Part shown: positions 46,665 through 56,224 of the stretch, in pieces
How the letters are laid out: each line of letters begins with the position of its first letter
How positions within the stretch are numbered: position 1 is the first letter of the stretch
Source: CBDBIG01 sp965205845 [NCBI: bacterium]
GTDB lineage: Bacteria; SAR324
Reading direction: 5' to 3'
DNA length: 64,000 bases
NCBI GenBank assembly: GCA_965205845.1
Contig: CBDBIG010000005.1
Location: 248,001-312,000, forward strand
The notes under the pieces: model-generated
Database searches by the model: none
What the model saw: the letters and a program-made list of their open reading frames with translations, nothing else
What the model was told of the DNA's origin: nothing
Made by a program: the position numbers and the translations under genes

Positions 46665-47462
46665 GTGACTAGAATCTTATTAACCGGTGCTGCAGGAATG
46701 CTGGGCAAGGTTCTTCGAAAAAAACTGAATGGCTGGAAAACGATTTTACGTGTTTCTGATATAGCGGATCTTGGTCCCGCGAGAAAAAACGAAGAAGTCG
46801 TTCTCTGTGATCTTTCCGATATGGACGCTGTGCAAAATCTTGTCGAGGGGTGTGATGGAATAACTCACCTTGGTGGCGTATCAACTGAAAACACCTTTGA
46901 GAGCATCTTGAGTGCTAATATCCGAGGTACGTACAACGTTTACGAAGCGGCCCGAAAGGCTGGTGTTCCCAGAATACTGTTTGCTAGTTCCAATCATACA
47001 ATTGGATTTCATGAGAGAGAAACTCGGCTAGATGCAAATGCACCTGTGCGCCCCGACAGCCTTTATGGTGTTTCAAAATGTTTTGGGGAGAACTTGTCAC
47101 GCTATTACTACGATAAATTTTCTATTGAGACTGCCTGTATCCGTATTGGCTCCAGCCTGCCAAAACCCTTGAACCGCCGCATGCTGGCGACCTGGCTAAG
47201 TTTTGACGACTTGACAGCCTTGGTTAAACGGATATTTGAAGTGGATCGATTAGGCCATGCAATCGTATATGGCGTATCTGATAACAAAGAACGATGGTGG
47301 GATAACCATCTGACCACCTATATCGGCTGGATCGCGAAGGACAGCTCAGAACAATTTGAAAATAACGAAGAATTTACGAGTAAAGCCGTGGACCGCAATG
47401 ACCTTGATGTTCGTTATCAAGGTGGCAGTTTCGCCGCCGCGGGGCACTTTGAGGATCCATGA
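46665..47462 (+). CDS. udh: uronate dehydrogenase
   Basis: NAD-dependent short-chain dehydrogenase/epimerase-type enzyme that oxidises galacturonate or glucuronate to the aldaro-lactone. The GTG start at 46665 gives 265 aa (VTRILLTGAAGMLGKVL, the Udh length). Diagnostic parts are NEEVVLCDLSD, HLGGVSTENTFE, FASSNHTIGFHE (active-site Ser), RPDSLYGVSKCFGENLSR (Tyr-x3-Lys) and ACIRIGSSLPKP. Its product is the substrate of gci across the divergent promoter; the transporter genes are upstream in the same operon. Confidence 0.93.
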   Translation: MTRILLTGAAGMLGKVLRKKLNGWKTILRVSDIADLGPARKNEEVVLCDLSDMDAVQNLVEGCDGITHLGGVSTENTFESILSANIRGTYNVYEAARKAGVPRILFASSNHTIGFHERETRLDANAPVRPDSLYGVSKCFGENLSRYYYDKFSIETACIRIGSSLPKPLNRRMLATWLSFDDLTALVKRIFEVDRLGHAIVYGVSDNKERWWDNHLTTYIGWIAKDSSEQFENNEEFTSKAVDRNDLDVRYQGGSFAAAGHFEDP

Positions 47463-47551
47463 GATAATAGAAACTCACATTAAAGGCCATCGATGGCAAG
47501 GGTATTTTTGCCGAGACCGATTTTTCCCTATTGGCAGGCAAATTGGCGGGT

Positions 47552-47665
47552 CTAAAGTTCACGTTTTTGCTCAACACCCACACCCAACATGCGCGCGATC
47601 TTTTCACCTTTTGACTGCCAGCGGGTTGATACCCAATACGTCATCAGCGCAAACACGCCCACCAT
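47552..47665 (-). CDS. possible 37-aa membrane peptide
   Basis: A small frame with AGGA seven bases before ATG. The product (MVGVFALMTYWVSTRWQS...) has one hydrophobic segment and a basic tail. It lies in the spacer after udh, next to dispersed repeats. Composition is plausible but evidence is limited to the RBS and hydrophobicity. Confidence 0.3.
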   Translation of the reverse strand: MVGVFALMTYWVSTRWQSKGEKIARMLGVGVEQKREL

Positions 47666-47753
47666 AAAAACATCCTAGAACGGCTTATAGAGCCATTTGA
47701 AAACCCCCACCCTAGTAAGCAGCCTCGCAAAAGGAGGTGAAGATTGACATTGG

Positions 47754-47868
47754 CAACGATGCGCAAAAAACATGTGCCAAAACCGCGAGTGGCAAAGCAT
47801 GGGAACGATGCGCAAAAAACATGCTAAAAACTTGCGCCAAAACCGCCAGTGGCACGCCATGGGAACGT
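47754..47868. repeat. two diverged direct repeats with dispersed motif
   Basis: Two copies of a block running from AACGATGCGCAAAAAACATG through CCAAAACCGC and AGTGGCA to ATGGGAACG, starting at 47755 and 47804. The first copy contains GTGGCAAAGCATGGGAA, found identically at 27491-27507, and AAAGCATGGGAACGA, found in reverse at 8838-8852. It lies just downstream of hscA. Confidence 0.8.
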
Positions 47869-47884
47869 TTACACAGTTGTTGTT

Positions 47885-49726
47885 TTAGTCGAGGCGTTTG
47901 AGTTCTTGCAAGGCAGCACTGCCCATCACTTCATCGGCTAGGGGTTGGGTAAGCAGGCCTAGGGCATCCATTTCTTTTTTTAACATGCTAGGATCTTGGC
48001 CTTTTGCGGCCTTTTCCACTTTTTGAACCTGCACCTGCATGGCGTGCTGTGCATTGGTTGATAAGATGGTTTGCGCCTGGGGCCACGCTTTTTGAACGCC
48101 ACGCAACACCGCTTGGGCTGTGTTTCTAAACTCCACCAATTGGCGGTGATGAAAATCCTCTTCGGCAGAGGAAAGTGCCTCTTCCATCATGTGATCAATT
48201 TCATCGTTGGTAAGCCCGTGAGAGGGGGTGACCTCAATTTTTGCTTGGGTTTGGCTGCGTTCTTCAAAAGCACTCACAGCCAGCAAGCCGTTGGCATTCA
48301 CCGTAAAAGAGACGCGAACGCGCGGCAAACCTGCAGGCATCAAGGGGAGGCCTTTGAGTTTAAAGCGTCCTAGATGACGGCAGTTTTCAACCAGTTCGCG
48401 TTCACCTTGATAAATGTTAATGTCGACACCCGTTTGGTTGTCGACATAGGTTGAAAAAAGTTCTTGGGTATTGGCGGGAATCGTGGTATTGCCCATAATC
48501 AATTTATGAAACGAACCGCCTAGGGTTTCAATCCCCAAGGCCAAAGGTACCACGTCTAGCAGCAGAAAATCGCGCTGCTGACCTGCCAAAATGGCGCCTT
48601 GCACAGCAGCACCCACGGCCACCACCTCGTCAGGATCAATGGATAAGTTTGCAGGCCTGCCAAAAAAAGCCTCGACCTGACGCCGTACCAAAGGCAGACG
48701 CGTCGACCCGCCCACTAACACCACCTCGTCGACCTCACGGACCTGTTTTTGGGCTATTTGCAAGGCCTTACGGCATGAAGCCAAGGTGCGCTCCACCATG
48801 GGGGTAAGCAAGGTGTCCATTTGTGTGGCACTCAATATTCCATTCACCTCTTCGCCACGGGCAAAGGTCATTTTCCAGGGAACTTCATCGGTGTGGCTCA
48901 ATTGAATTTTAAGCCATTCGGCGGTTTTTTTAAGCAGTTGGGTGGCCATTGGGGTGTTGAGACTTAAGCTCGGGTGCTGGCGAACCGCATCTTTTTTTAG
49001 GGCACTGGCAATCAATAGGTCGGCATCGTCACCACCCAGGTGGGTGTCACCATGGGTGGCCAGTACACGAAATACTTTTTCTTTAAGAGACAAAATGGAC
49101 ACATCAAAAGTGCCCCCCCCGAGGTCGTACACGGCAATTAAGCCACGCTGTTTTGTGTCTAAGCCATAGGCTAAAGCGGCGGCGGTGGGTTCGCTCACAA
49201 TGCGCACAGCGTTCAAGCCTGCCAGTTTGGCAGCATCGCGAGTCGCCTGGCGTTGGGCATCGTCAAAATAGGCAGGTGTGGTAATAACCGCTTTGCTTAT
49301 GGGTTGTTTTAGTGCCATTTCGGCGCGGGTTTTTACGCCTTTTAAAATTTCTGCACAAAGTTCTTGGGGGGTAAAGCACTCCTCTCCAATACGCACCCGC
49401 ACCATATCGCGCAGCCCCGCTTCTACTTGGTAGGGCAAGGTTTTGATCTCGTCTTTTAGTTCGGCATCACTGCGTCCAAGCAGGCGTTTTGCAGAGTAAA
49501 TAACATGTTCGGGGTGATGTGTACGCTGCCTTTTGGCTTCCTCACCTACCACCCACGCGCCGTTGTTGCGCCAGAGCACAGAAGGCAAAATAGGCGAGGC
49601 TTGAGGGTGTGGGCGCAGTGCTTGCGCTTGCGCGGAGCGCACCACGGCAGCAAGGCTGTTGGTGGTACCAAGGTCAATCCCAATAATGTATTCTGCGCTG
49701 TCATGGGTTGTGGAAGACGAGGACAT
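47885..49726 (-). CDS. hscA: Fe-S cluster assembly chaperone HscA
   Basis: Specialised Hsp70 that helps release Fe-S clusters from IscU. 613 aa from MSSSSTTHD. ATPase motifs are [31 protein letters not shown], and [14 protein letters not shown], followed by the substrate-binding domain ([14 protein letters not shown]). The position directly after hscB and downstream of iscU distinguishes it from DnaK. The ferredoxin gene that normally follows is missing; the next downstream region holds repeats. Confidence 0.94.
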   Translation of the reverse strand: MSSSSTTHDSAEYIIGIDLGTTNSLAAVVRSAQAQALRPHPQASPILPSVLWRNNGAWVVGEEAKRQRTHHPEHVIYSAKRLLGRSDAELKDEIKTLPYQVEAGLRDMVRVRIGEECFTPQELCAEILKGVKTRAEMALKQPISKAVITTPAYFDDAQRQATRDAAKLAGLNAVRIVSEPTAAALAYGLDTKQRGLIAVYDLGGGTFDVSILSLKEKVFRVLATHGDTHLGGDDADLLIASALKKDAVRQHPSLSLNTPMATQLLKKTAEWLKIQLSHTDEVPWKMTFARGEEVNGILSATQMDTLLTPMVERTLASCRKALQIAQKQVREVDEVVLVGGSTRLPLVRRQVEAFFGRPANLSIDPDEVVAVGAAVQGAILAGQQRDFLLLDVVPLALGIETLGGSFHKLIMGNTTIPANTQELFSTYVDNQTGVDINIYQGERELVENCRHLGRFKLKGLPLMPAGLPRVRVSFTVNANGLLAVSAFEERSQTQAKIEVTPSHGLTNDEIDHMMEEALSSAEEDFHHRQLVEFRNTAQAVLRGVQKAWPQAQTILSTNAQHAMQVQVQKVEKAAKGQDPSMLKKEMDALGLLTQPLADEVMGSAALQELKRLD

Positions 49727-49809
49727 GGGGTTCTTATCAAGGGTAAACGGGCAAAAAGGAGAAAGCAAAGGAGCGATTGGTGATGGCAATGTTCGGGGAC
49801 AGAAAACTT

Positions 49810-50397
49810 TTATGGGTCAACCAACATCGCTAAAATACGGCGCAAATAGCGCTCTACATTCAAGGTTTCGCAAATTTTTTGTAAAACACCCCCTAACATA
49901 GGCACATTAGGTTGCAGGGGGCTTATGCTTGAAAATAGCATGCCACGTTCCGCGACACACTGCTGGCAACTTTGTTGAACCTGCTGTTTCAAAGCCAATT
50001 TAGTCTTAGGGTTGGTTTGCGCCTTTTCTACCTCCTCTTGAAGGAGCAGCATTTTTTCTAAAAACCCTTGGGGCAGAGCACTGTGATTGAGCTTTTGTCC
50101 TTGGCTAAGCAGTTCAAGCAAATGGACTGAGCGGCTGTTTTCAGCGGCAAGCACTTGATAGGCACGGTTAATCGCAGCACTGTTTTCAAGAGCCTTGGCT
50201 TTTTCTTCCTCGCTGGTCAACGGCAAAAAATCAGGGTGTGTCGCTAAGCATTGCGCTTCATAAGCCTTGTCCAAAACCTTGCTATCGACACGATACGAGA
50301 GAGGCAGGTGAAAATAGTGAAAAAAGTTGACAACTTGCGGCGTTTTGTCAAGGTGCACGCCATGCGAAGCCGGGTTTTTGGCAGGGGAGGTGGTCAT
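49810..50397 (-). CDS. hscB: Fe-S cluster assembly co-chaperone HscB
   Basis: J-domain partner of HscA that brings IscU to it. 195 aa. The J domain (about residues 24-95) has HPD in LATHPDFLPL; most HscB proteins have HPDKF here. The C-terminal three-helix IscU-binding domain (about 100-190) has the typical LLQEEVEKA. About 20 N-terminal residues are variable. It is 83 bases upstream of hscA. Confidence 0.9.
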   Translation of the reverse strand: MTTSPAKNPASHGVHLDKTPQVVNFFHYFHLPLSYRVDSKVLDKAYEAQCLATHPDFLPLTSEEEKAKALENSAAINRAYQVLAAENSRSVHLLELLSQGQKLNHSALPQGFLEKMLLLQEEVEKAQTNPKTKLALKQQVQQSCQQCVAERGMLFSSISPLQPNVPMLGGVLQKICETLNVERYLRRILAMLVDP

Positions 50398-50805
50398 AGA
50401 TTATACATCTGATAAGGAGGGAGAAAATTTGCAGTGCTCTTTATTTCTAAGGGGTATGATTTTGCAATGGCTTTGATTCTCAGTAGGTACGATAGAAATA
50501 TTGCAAAGGTCAGGCTTAGCCACGCGATGAACCTTGGATAATAGGATACGCTGAGGGGGGTTTTAGGGTAACGTGACCCTTCCCTTTTTTCAGCTTGAAT
50601 TGGGGAGGATCACGAAAATCCCATGCTTATCCTTCCTGATTGCATACAACGCCCATGTGCTAACAACCCGCCATTGCCAAAACAGGCTGGCACACCGCCG
50701 CAGAAGGGGGTATTTGCCAACAAAAAACCGCTATCTCCCTACCAAGCAAAAAAAATAGGGAGAGACCCAAGCAAACTTTCGCAAAGCAGGTGCCATAAAC
50801 CCTTT
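50398..50805. other. spacer where iscA is usually found
   Basis: About 410 bases between iscU and hscB. No IscA-like frame exists on the minus strand. An inverted repeat TCTCCCTA/TAGGGAGA (around 50734-50763) lies after iscU; its A/T tract is in the loop, so it is not a standard terminator. The hscB start has AAGGAGG-like sequence (near 50414) on the plus strand only, so the promoter arrangement is unclear. Confidence 0.5.
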
Positions 50806-51189
50806 TTATTGGCTAACCACCTTCTTTTTATAATCTGCAATCGCCGATTTAATGGCGTCCTCCGCCAAGACAGAGCAATGAATCTTAACGGGTGGCAAAG
50901 AGAGTTCTTCCACAATGTGGGTATTGGAGATCGAAAGCGCTTCATTCAAGGTTTTGCCCTTAACCCACTCGGTGGCCAAGCTCGAACTGGCAATGGCACT
51001 CCCGCAGCCAAAGGTTTTAAAGCGTGCATCCGTAATGCGTCCCTCTTCAACCTTAATTTGCAGTTTCATTACATCGCCACATTCCGGGGCTCCCACCACC
51101 GCCGTCCCCACAGCATTGTCCTCTTTGCTTAGCGAGCCCACATTGCGCGGATTATTGTAGTGATCTAGTACTTTTTCGCTGTATGCCAT
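50806..51189 (-). CDS. iscU: Fe-S cluster scaffold IscU
   Basis: The scaffold on which 2Fe-2S clusters form. 127 aa beginning MAYSEKVLDHYNNPRNVGS. The three cluster cysteines are in PECGDVMKL, TFGCGSAIASSS and KIHCSV; the HscA-binding LPPVK motif is present (SLPPVKIHC). The start and length are standard. About 200 bases separate it from iscS upstream. Confidence 0.97.
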   Translation of the reverse strand: MAYSEKVLDHYNNPRNVGSLSKEDNAVGTAVVGAPECGDVMKLQIKVEEGRITDARFKTFGCGSAIASSSLATEWVKGKTLNEALSISNTHIVEELSLPPVKIHCSVLAEDAIKSAIADYKKKVVSQ

Positions 51190-51385
51190 AGTGTTATGTA
51201 TTACCTATCTCGATTAAAAATAATGTGTCCTGCAAAATAAATTTTAAAAAAGGGAGCGAGATGGTTGCACTGTGTGCCGTCAACACCCCACCACGCGGCA
51301 ACCAAACACGGGCAGATAGCCCACACCTGGTTTTTTTTCCTACCCATAAAACCTTGCTTAGTCAAGCAGCCTTCCAAGAACTTGT

Positions 51386-52600
51386 TTAGTGAGCATTCCA
51401 TTGCACCTGGTTTAGGTCAATGCCCTCTTTGGCCATTTCGTACAAAGGAGACATTTCACGCAACCGCGATACCTCTTCAACCACCCTTCGAATGGCATAG
51501 TCCACTTCTTCCTTAGTGGTGAAGCGCCCCACGCCAAAGCGAATCGAAGAGTGGGCCAGTTCGTCGCCCACGCCCAAAGCACGGAGCACATAAGAAGGCT
51601 CGAGACTGGCAGAGGTACAGGCAGATCCCGAAGATACGGCCAGTTCCTTGATGCCCATAATCAAGCTTTCGCCTTCAACAAAAGCAAAACTAAGGTTTAA
51701 ATTGCCATGGTGACGTTTTTCAGGATGACCATTCAAGTATACCTCTTCCAACTCACGTACAATCCCTTGGTGCAAGCGCTCACGCATCCCCAAAATACGC
51801 TGGTGCTCAGCTGCACCGTCAGCCATTACCAGCTCAGCTGCCTTGCCAAAACCCACAATGCCAGGCACGTTCAGGGTGCCAGAACGCATGCCGCGTTCAT
51901 GTCCACCCCCATGCATAATGGGACTGACACGCACACGGGGCTTGCGGCGACGTACATAAAAAGCCCCCACGCCTTTTGGCCCATACATTTTGTGGGCGGT
52001 AAAAGAGGCCATGTCAATGTTCATCGCATCGACATCAAGTTTCAAGGCACCCACCCCCTGGGTGGCATCGGTATGAAACCACACCCCGCGTTCACGGGTA
52101 ATTTCACCAATCTCCTTTAAAGGGTTTAGCGTCCCAATCTCGTTATTGGCAGCCATTAAAGACACCAAAATGGTGCGATCGGTAATGGCGTCACGCAGCT
52201 GGTCAAGGTCAATCCTGCCGTGCTTGTCGACCTTTAAGTAGGTTACCTCAAAGCCTTTGCTTTCAAGGTAGTGGCAGGGATCAAGCACCGCCTTATGCTC
52301 GATGGGACTGGTGATGATATGGTTGCCCTTTTGGCGCAAAAACTCGGCAGCCCCCAAAATGGCCAAATTGTCTGATTCCGTGGCCCCGCTGGTAAACAAA
52401 ATCTCCTTGGCACTGGCACCAATTAACTGCCCCACGCTTGTGCGTGCTTTTTCCACAAATTCCTCCGCACGCCAGCCAAAATAATGATTACGGCTTGCAG
52501 CGTTGCCATAATCTTCTTCAAAAGCGGGCAACATCGTCTCCACCACCCGCGGATCAACCCGAGTCGTGGCATGGTTATCTAAGTAAATAGGGGTTTTCAT
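51386..52600 (-). CDS. iscS: cysteine desulfurase IscS
   Basis: PLP enzyme that supplies sulfur for Fe-S clusters and thiolated tRNA. 404 aa. The PLP-lysine is in [12 protein letters not shown], the cofactor His in [11 protein letters not shown], and the persulfide Cys in [14 protein letters not shown]. The C-terminal tail [17 protein letters not shown] is the usual IscU-contact region. It is the first gene of the cluster here, as iscR is absent; upstream is a repeat array. Confidence 0.96.
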   Translation of the reverse strand: MKTPIYLDNHATTRVDPRVVETMLPAFEEDYGNAASRNHYFGWRAEEFVEKARTSVGQLIGASAKEILFTSGATESDNLAILGAAEFLRQKGNHIITSPIEHKAVLDPCHYLESKGFEVTYLKVDKHGRIDLDQLRDAITDRTILVSLMAANNEIGTLNPLKEIGEITRERGVWFHTDATQGVGALKLDVDAMNIDMASFTAHKMYGPKGVGAFYVRRRKPRVRVSPIMHGGGHERGMRSGTLNVPGIVGFGKAAELVMADGAAEHQRILGMRERLHQGIVRELEEVYLNGHPEKRHHGNLNLSFAFVEGESLIMGIKELAVSSGSACTSASLEPSYVLRALGVGDELAHSSIRFGVGRFTTKEEVDYAIRRVVEEVSRLREMSPLYEMAKEGIDLNQVQWNAH

Positions 52601-52680
52601 AAAAACAAACCGATACCTTGCATGAAATTAAGTTAGAGTAGGCCCGGGCATGAGTTTGCGCGCCCCCAACGCAGCACGCA

Positions 52681-52857
52681 AGAGCACCCATTGATAAGCC
52701 CAATACACATGATGCTACACACACCCAAGAGCACCCATTGATAAGCCCAATACACATGATGCTACACACACCCAAGAGCACCCATTGATAAGCCCAATAC
52801 GCATGCTACACACACCCAAGAGCACCCATTGATAAGCCCAATACACGCGCTACACCA
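52681..52857. repeat. four tandem repeats of about 47 bp
   Basis: Units begin AGAGCACCCATTGATAAGCC at 52681, 52728, 52775 and 52819; spacings are 47, 47 and 44, the last shortened by a 3-base loss near ACGCATGC. They occupy the region upstream of iscS where iscR or the promoter would be expected. The period rules out a coding repeat. Confidence 0.93.
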
Positions 52858-52991
52858 CAGGTGGTCATGCCAGCACGCTCATCTTTTGCTGATAGCGCTG
52901 CCTGTTCTCTTAAATACGCCTTTTTTGAACGTATTTGTCAAGCACATTTATGCGCCAGTAGTGATTTTAAAAAAATCACAGCCGCTAACTG

Positions 52992-55193
52992 CTACAGTTT
53001 GAGCCTATTTAAACGGCTGGCGTTCACGATAACACAAACCGAACTACACGCCATTGCAGCCGCTGCATAAGTGGGGGTAAGCTGTAAGCCCAGCCATGGG
53101 TAGAAAGCACCCGCAGCCAAGGGAATACCAAGGGAATTATAAATGAAGGCAAAAAACAGATTTTGATGCATGTTGCCTACCACCGCCTTGCCAAGTTTAA
53201 GCGCACGTACTAAGGCGTGAATATCTCCATTGACCAAAGTGATTTGCGCACTGGCAATGGCAGCATCCGAACCAGCATCCATCGCTGCACCTAGGTCGGC
53301 TTGAGCTAGCGCAGGGGCATCGTTTACGCCGTCCCCCACCATCAATACTTTGGCCTGTTTTGCTTGTAAGGCTTTGATTCTCTGCCATTTTTCGGAAGGT
53401 AGCAAACCACCATAAGCCTTGTTTATGCCTACTTGGGAGGCAATCTTTTGAACGGTTTGAGGGTGATCACCGCTTAAAATACAGACCTCAAAACCGCTTG
53501 CTTGCAAACTGCTTACGGCCTGCTTGGCTTGTGGTTTTAAGGCATCTTGTACGGCAAGCAAACCCGCCAGTTGTTGGTCAATCGCCACCCAGATAACAAT
53601 GGCTCCTTGAGCACGCCATTCCACAGCTTTGCCCTGCAAGGTAAGGGTGGCAACATGGTGCGTTTCAAGCAGATCTTGCTTACCCAAAAGCACTGCATGC
53701 CCGTCTACTTCGGCCCTGGCACCTTGGCCATGTAGGGCTTCAAACTGGGTGGCAGGTAACAATGGTTTTTGGTGTTGCGCTGCAGCCTTTACAATGGCAG
53801 GACCCAAAGGGTGCTCGCTTACATGTTCCACACTGGCAGCCAGCTGGAGAAGCGTGCCTACAGGATAATCGGCGTTGGGAATGCAGGCAGCCAAGCTGGG
53901 GCGGCCTTGAGTCAGCGTGCCCGTCTTATCTAAGAGTACGGTATCAATTCGAGCGAGGCGTTCCAACGTTTGGGCATCGCGCACCAGGATGCCTGCTTTG
54001 GCACCACGCCCCACCCCCGCCACCACCGACATCGGTGTGGCCAAACCCATAGCACAAGGGCAAGCAATAATAAGCACAGACACCAAAGCCAACAAAGCCT
54101 GAGGCAGACTGCCCCATAAAACCCATGCACCAAAGGCAGCCCCTGCACACACCACCACCAATGGCGTGAGCCATGCAGCCAATGTATCGGCACTTTGCTG
54201 AATGGTGGTACGGCTTTGAATAGCCTTGGTGGTCAAAGCAATCATGTGTGCTAGTACGGTTTCTTCACCCACTTTTTTGGCTTGCATCACAAAACTTCCA
54301 CTGCCATTTTGTGAGCCGCCAATCACCTTGCTGCCCTTGGTTTTTCGTAGGGGCAGTGCCTCACCACTTAGCAGCGATTCATCCACAGAACTCCTCCCTT
54401 CTTGCACCACGCCATCCACAGGAATGCTGGACCCCGGGCGAACGCGGAGAAAATCGCCCACTTTTACCTGCTGCAAGGCGATCTCTGTGGTTGTGCCATT
54501 TGCTTCCACGCGCAAAGCTTTGGCAGGCGATAAATGCAGTAACGAGCGAATAGCATTGCTTGAGCGCTCACGCCCTCGCAGTTCAAGCACTTGCCCTAAC
54601 AAGGTCAGCAAAACGATAAACGTAGCGCCATCAAAGTAGGTAAAGGGGCGGTGGCTGGGAGGCGGTGCAAAAACAGGTGGCAACCAAGGGGCAAACAGCA
54701 AAACCACCGCACTGTAACCATAAGCCACCCCCACTCCCAAAGAAATAAGGGTAAACATGTTAAAGCGCAAACGGCGTAAAGACTGCCATCCGCGCACAAA
54801 AAACAAACTGCCACACCCCAACACAACGGGGGTAGCACTTGCAAATTCAATCCATGGGACCCACGCTAGCCAAGCTGTGGGCAGCATATGCTTGCCAACG
54901 TGAGCAAATAGCAAAGGGCACGCAAAACCCAAGCCCCACCAAAAGCGCTTTTGCATGTTGGTGCGTTCGGGATTAGGGGGGGCATCGGCACTTAAATGCA
55001 CTGTTTCCAAAGCCATGCCGCATTGGGGGCAGTTTCCTGGGGTGTTGCTGTGCACCTTGGGGTGCATGGGGCAAGTGTAGGCTTGGCTGGGGATCAAAGG
55101 GGCTTCCAAGGCCATGCCACATTGGGGGCAATTGCTGGGGATGGGGCTTTGCACCTTGGGGCACATGGGGCAGGTGTAGGCGGGTTTTTCCAA
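52992..55193 (-). CDS. copA: P1B-type copper-transporting ATPase
   Basis: 733-aa inner-membrane heavy-metal ATPase. Two N-terminal metal-binding modules of the YTCPMHPKV...NCPQCGMALE type (residues about 5-30 and 37-63) replace the usual HMA domain, as in CopB/SilP-like pumps. The core is complete: TGES-like LLSGEALPL, the membrane CPC in IIACPCAMGLATPM, DKTGTLTQGRP (phosphorylated Asp), SEHPLG and VGDGVNDAPALAQAD. CPC suggests Cu+ or Ag+ export. The likely start is a TTG with GGGGG about nine bases upstream. Confidence 0.93.
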   Translation of the reverse strand: MEKPAYTCPMCPKVQSPIPSNCPQCGMALEAPLIPSQAYTCPMHPKVHSNTPGNCPQCGMALETVHLSADAPPNPERTNMQKRFWWGLGFACPLLFAHVGKHMLPTAWLAWVPWIEFASATPVVLGCGSLFFVRGWQSLRRLRFNMFTLISLGVGVAYGYSAVVLLFAPWLPPVFAPPPSHRPFTYFDGATFIVLLTLLGQVLELRGRERSSNAIRSLLHLSPAKALRVEANGTTTEIALQQVKVGDFLRVRPGSSIPVDGVVQEGRSSVDESLLSGEALPLRKTKGSKVIGGSQNGSGSFVMQAKKVGEETVLAHMIALTTKAIQSRTTIQQSADTLAAWLTPLVVVCAGAAFGAWVLWGSLPQALLALVSVLIIACPCAMGLATPMSVVAGVGRGAKAGILVRDAQTLERLARIDTVLLDKTGTLTQGRPSLAACIPNADYPVGTLLQLAASVEHVSEHPLGPAIVKAAAQHQKPLLPATQFEALHGQGARAEVDGHAVLLGKQDLLETHHVATLTLQGKAVEWRAQGAIVIWVAIDQQLAGLLAVQDALKPQAKQAVSSLQASGFEVCILSGDHPQTVQKIASQVGINKAYGGLLPSEKWQRIKALQAKQAKVLMVGDGVNDAPALAQADLGAAMDAGSDAAIASAQITLVNGDIHALVRALKLGKAVVGNMHQNLFFAFIYNSLGIPLAAGAFYPWLGLQLTPTYAAAAMACSSVCVIVNASRLNRLKL

Positions 55194-56224
55194 AAAATTT
55201 CCCCCTTTGACGGGCAGTAACGATTCAATGTTTTAAACGAAGGTTAACAAGCCCATCAATGCGCGATGATGAAAAAAACGATGCCAAGGGCACAGGCTGT
55301 TTTTCATGAAAATACCCACAAACGCTCCGGCAGCAGGCTGCCAGAAGCGTTGGCACCGCGTCCCACCCTTGGACCACACATGATTTTCTACTGGGCGTTT
55401 TGTTGCAAGTTTTGGGAACAAGATCACGATACCAGACATGGTCGTTATGTGCTATTTGATGGCTTGCCGTTTCAGCAGGCCAGCCCGCGATCCGCACATC
55501 AAATTTGAGTGAAGGTTCACACGTGCTTGATGCGTTGTCCATCTTAATAAGAATCGAGGCCATTGCCCGTTCGTGGTCATCAGCCAAGGTCGGTTTGCTG
55601 CCTTGCTTAGCAAAGCGATTTGCACAATGCGGTCTATTCTTTTTCACCTCTCTACTCCATCCTTGAAGGTGTCATTCATCTTGAATGCGGCTATGCTTGT
55701 GCGACCGTTCTCTTTTATTACATCACAGAGGTTGCCCTACTTCAAGCCTTGAATCGCTTGCGCCTTAGCAACAAAGCTGCCTTTGTAGCGGAATTTTTCA
55801 TACCCGTTAGCATGTTCGGCTTTGTATGCCGTAAATTGCTCAGCGCAATGCTTCAGCATTGTTAGCAGCATCGCTTGTGTTAATTGGGGAGCTCCGGATG
55901 CACAAAAAAGCCTTTGCTATCGCGTACTCGTATATTTTCCCGGCTCAACTTGGGTGGGCATTAAGCAACTGAGTTCTTGGTATGGTTCATGCCGTAAGTC
56001 GATTGGGGCTTTTGCATAGCAAAACCCTTACGGCATGCCTGCCTCCCATCTCACAATCATTGAATCGGCTCTGTGTGGTTTGCCGGGCCTTCCCTATTTG
56101 GGGCCCAGTTGTGTCAAAAATCCCCGTAAATCCTGCTATATCCCGTTATTTTTCGCCATTTCCTTGGTGGTGTAAAAGCATGTGAACGGGCACAATATAA
56201 TTAAAAGCATGTGAACGGGTACAA
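55194..56224. other. gap with hairpin and short repeats
   Basis: About 1 kb without a credible gene. Competing frames on both strands (55225-55865) look degenerate and may be a decayed insertion sequence, but I cannot name it. A strong inverted repeat ATGCCGTAAG/CTTACGGCAT at 55989-55998 and 56027-56036 encloses TTTTGC/GCAAAA. The right end has two copies of AAAGCATGTGAACGGG (near 56175 and 56202). Confidence 0.4.

Noticed and set aside
47885-49726. dnaK
   Set aside because: Placement after hscB and iscU and the lower length identify HscA.
55225-55865. Transposase fragments
   Set aside because: Frames on both strands were checked; none shows a DDE motif or recognisable insertion-sequence end.
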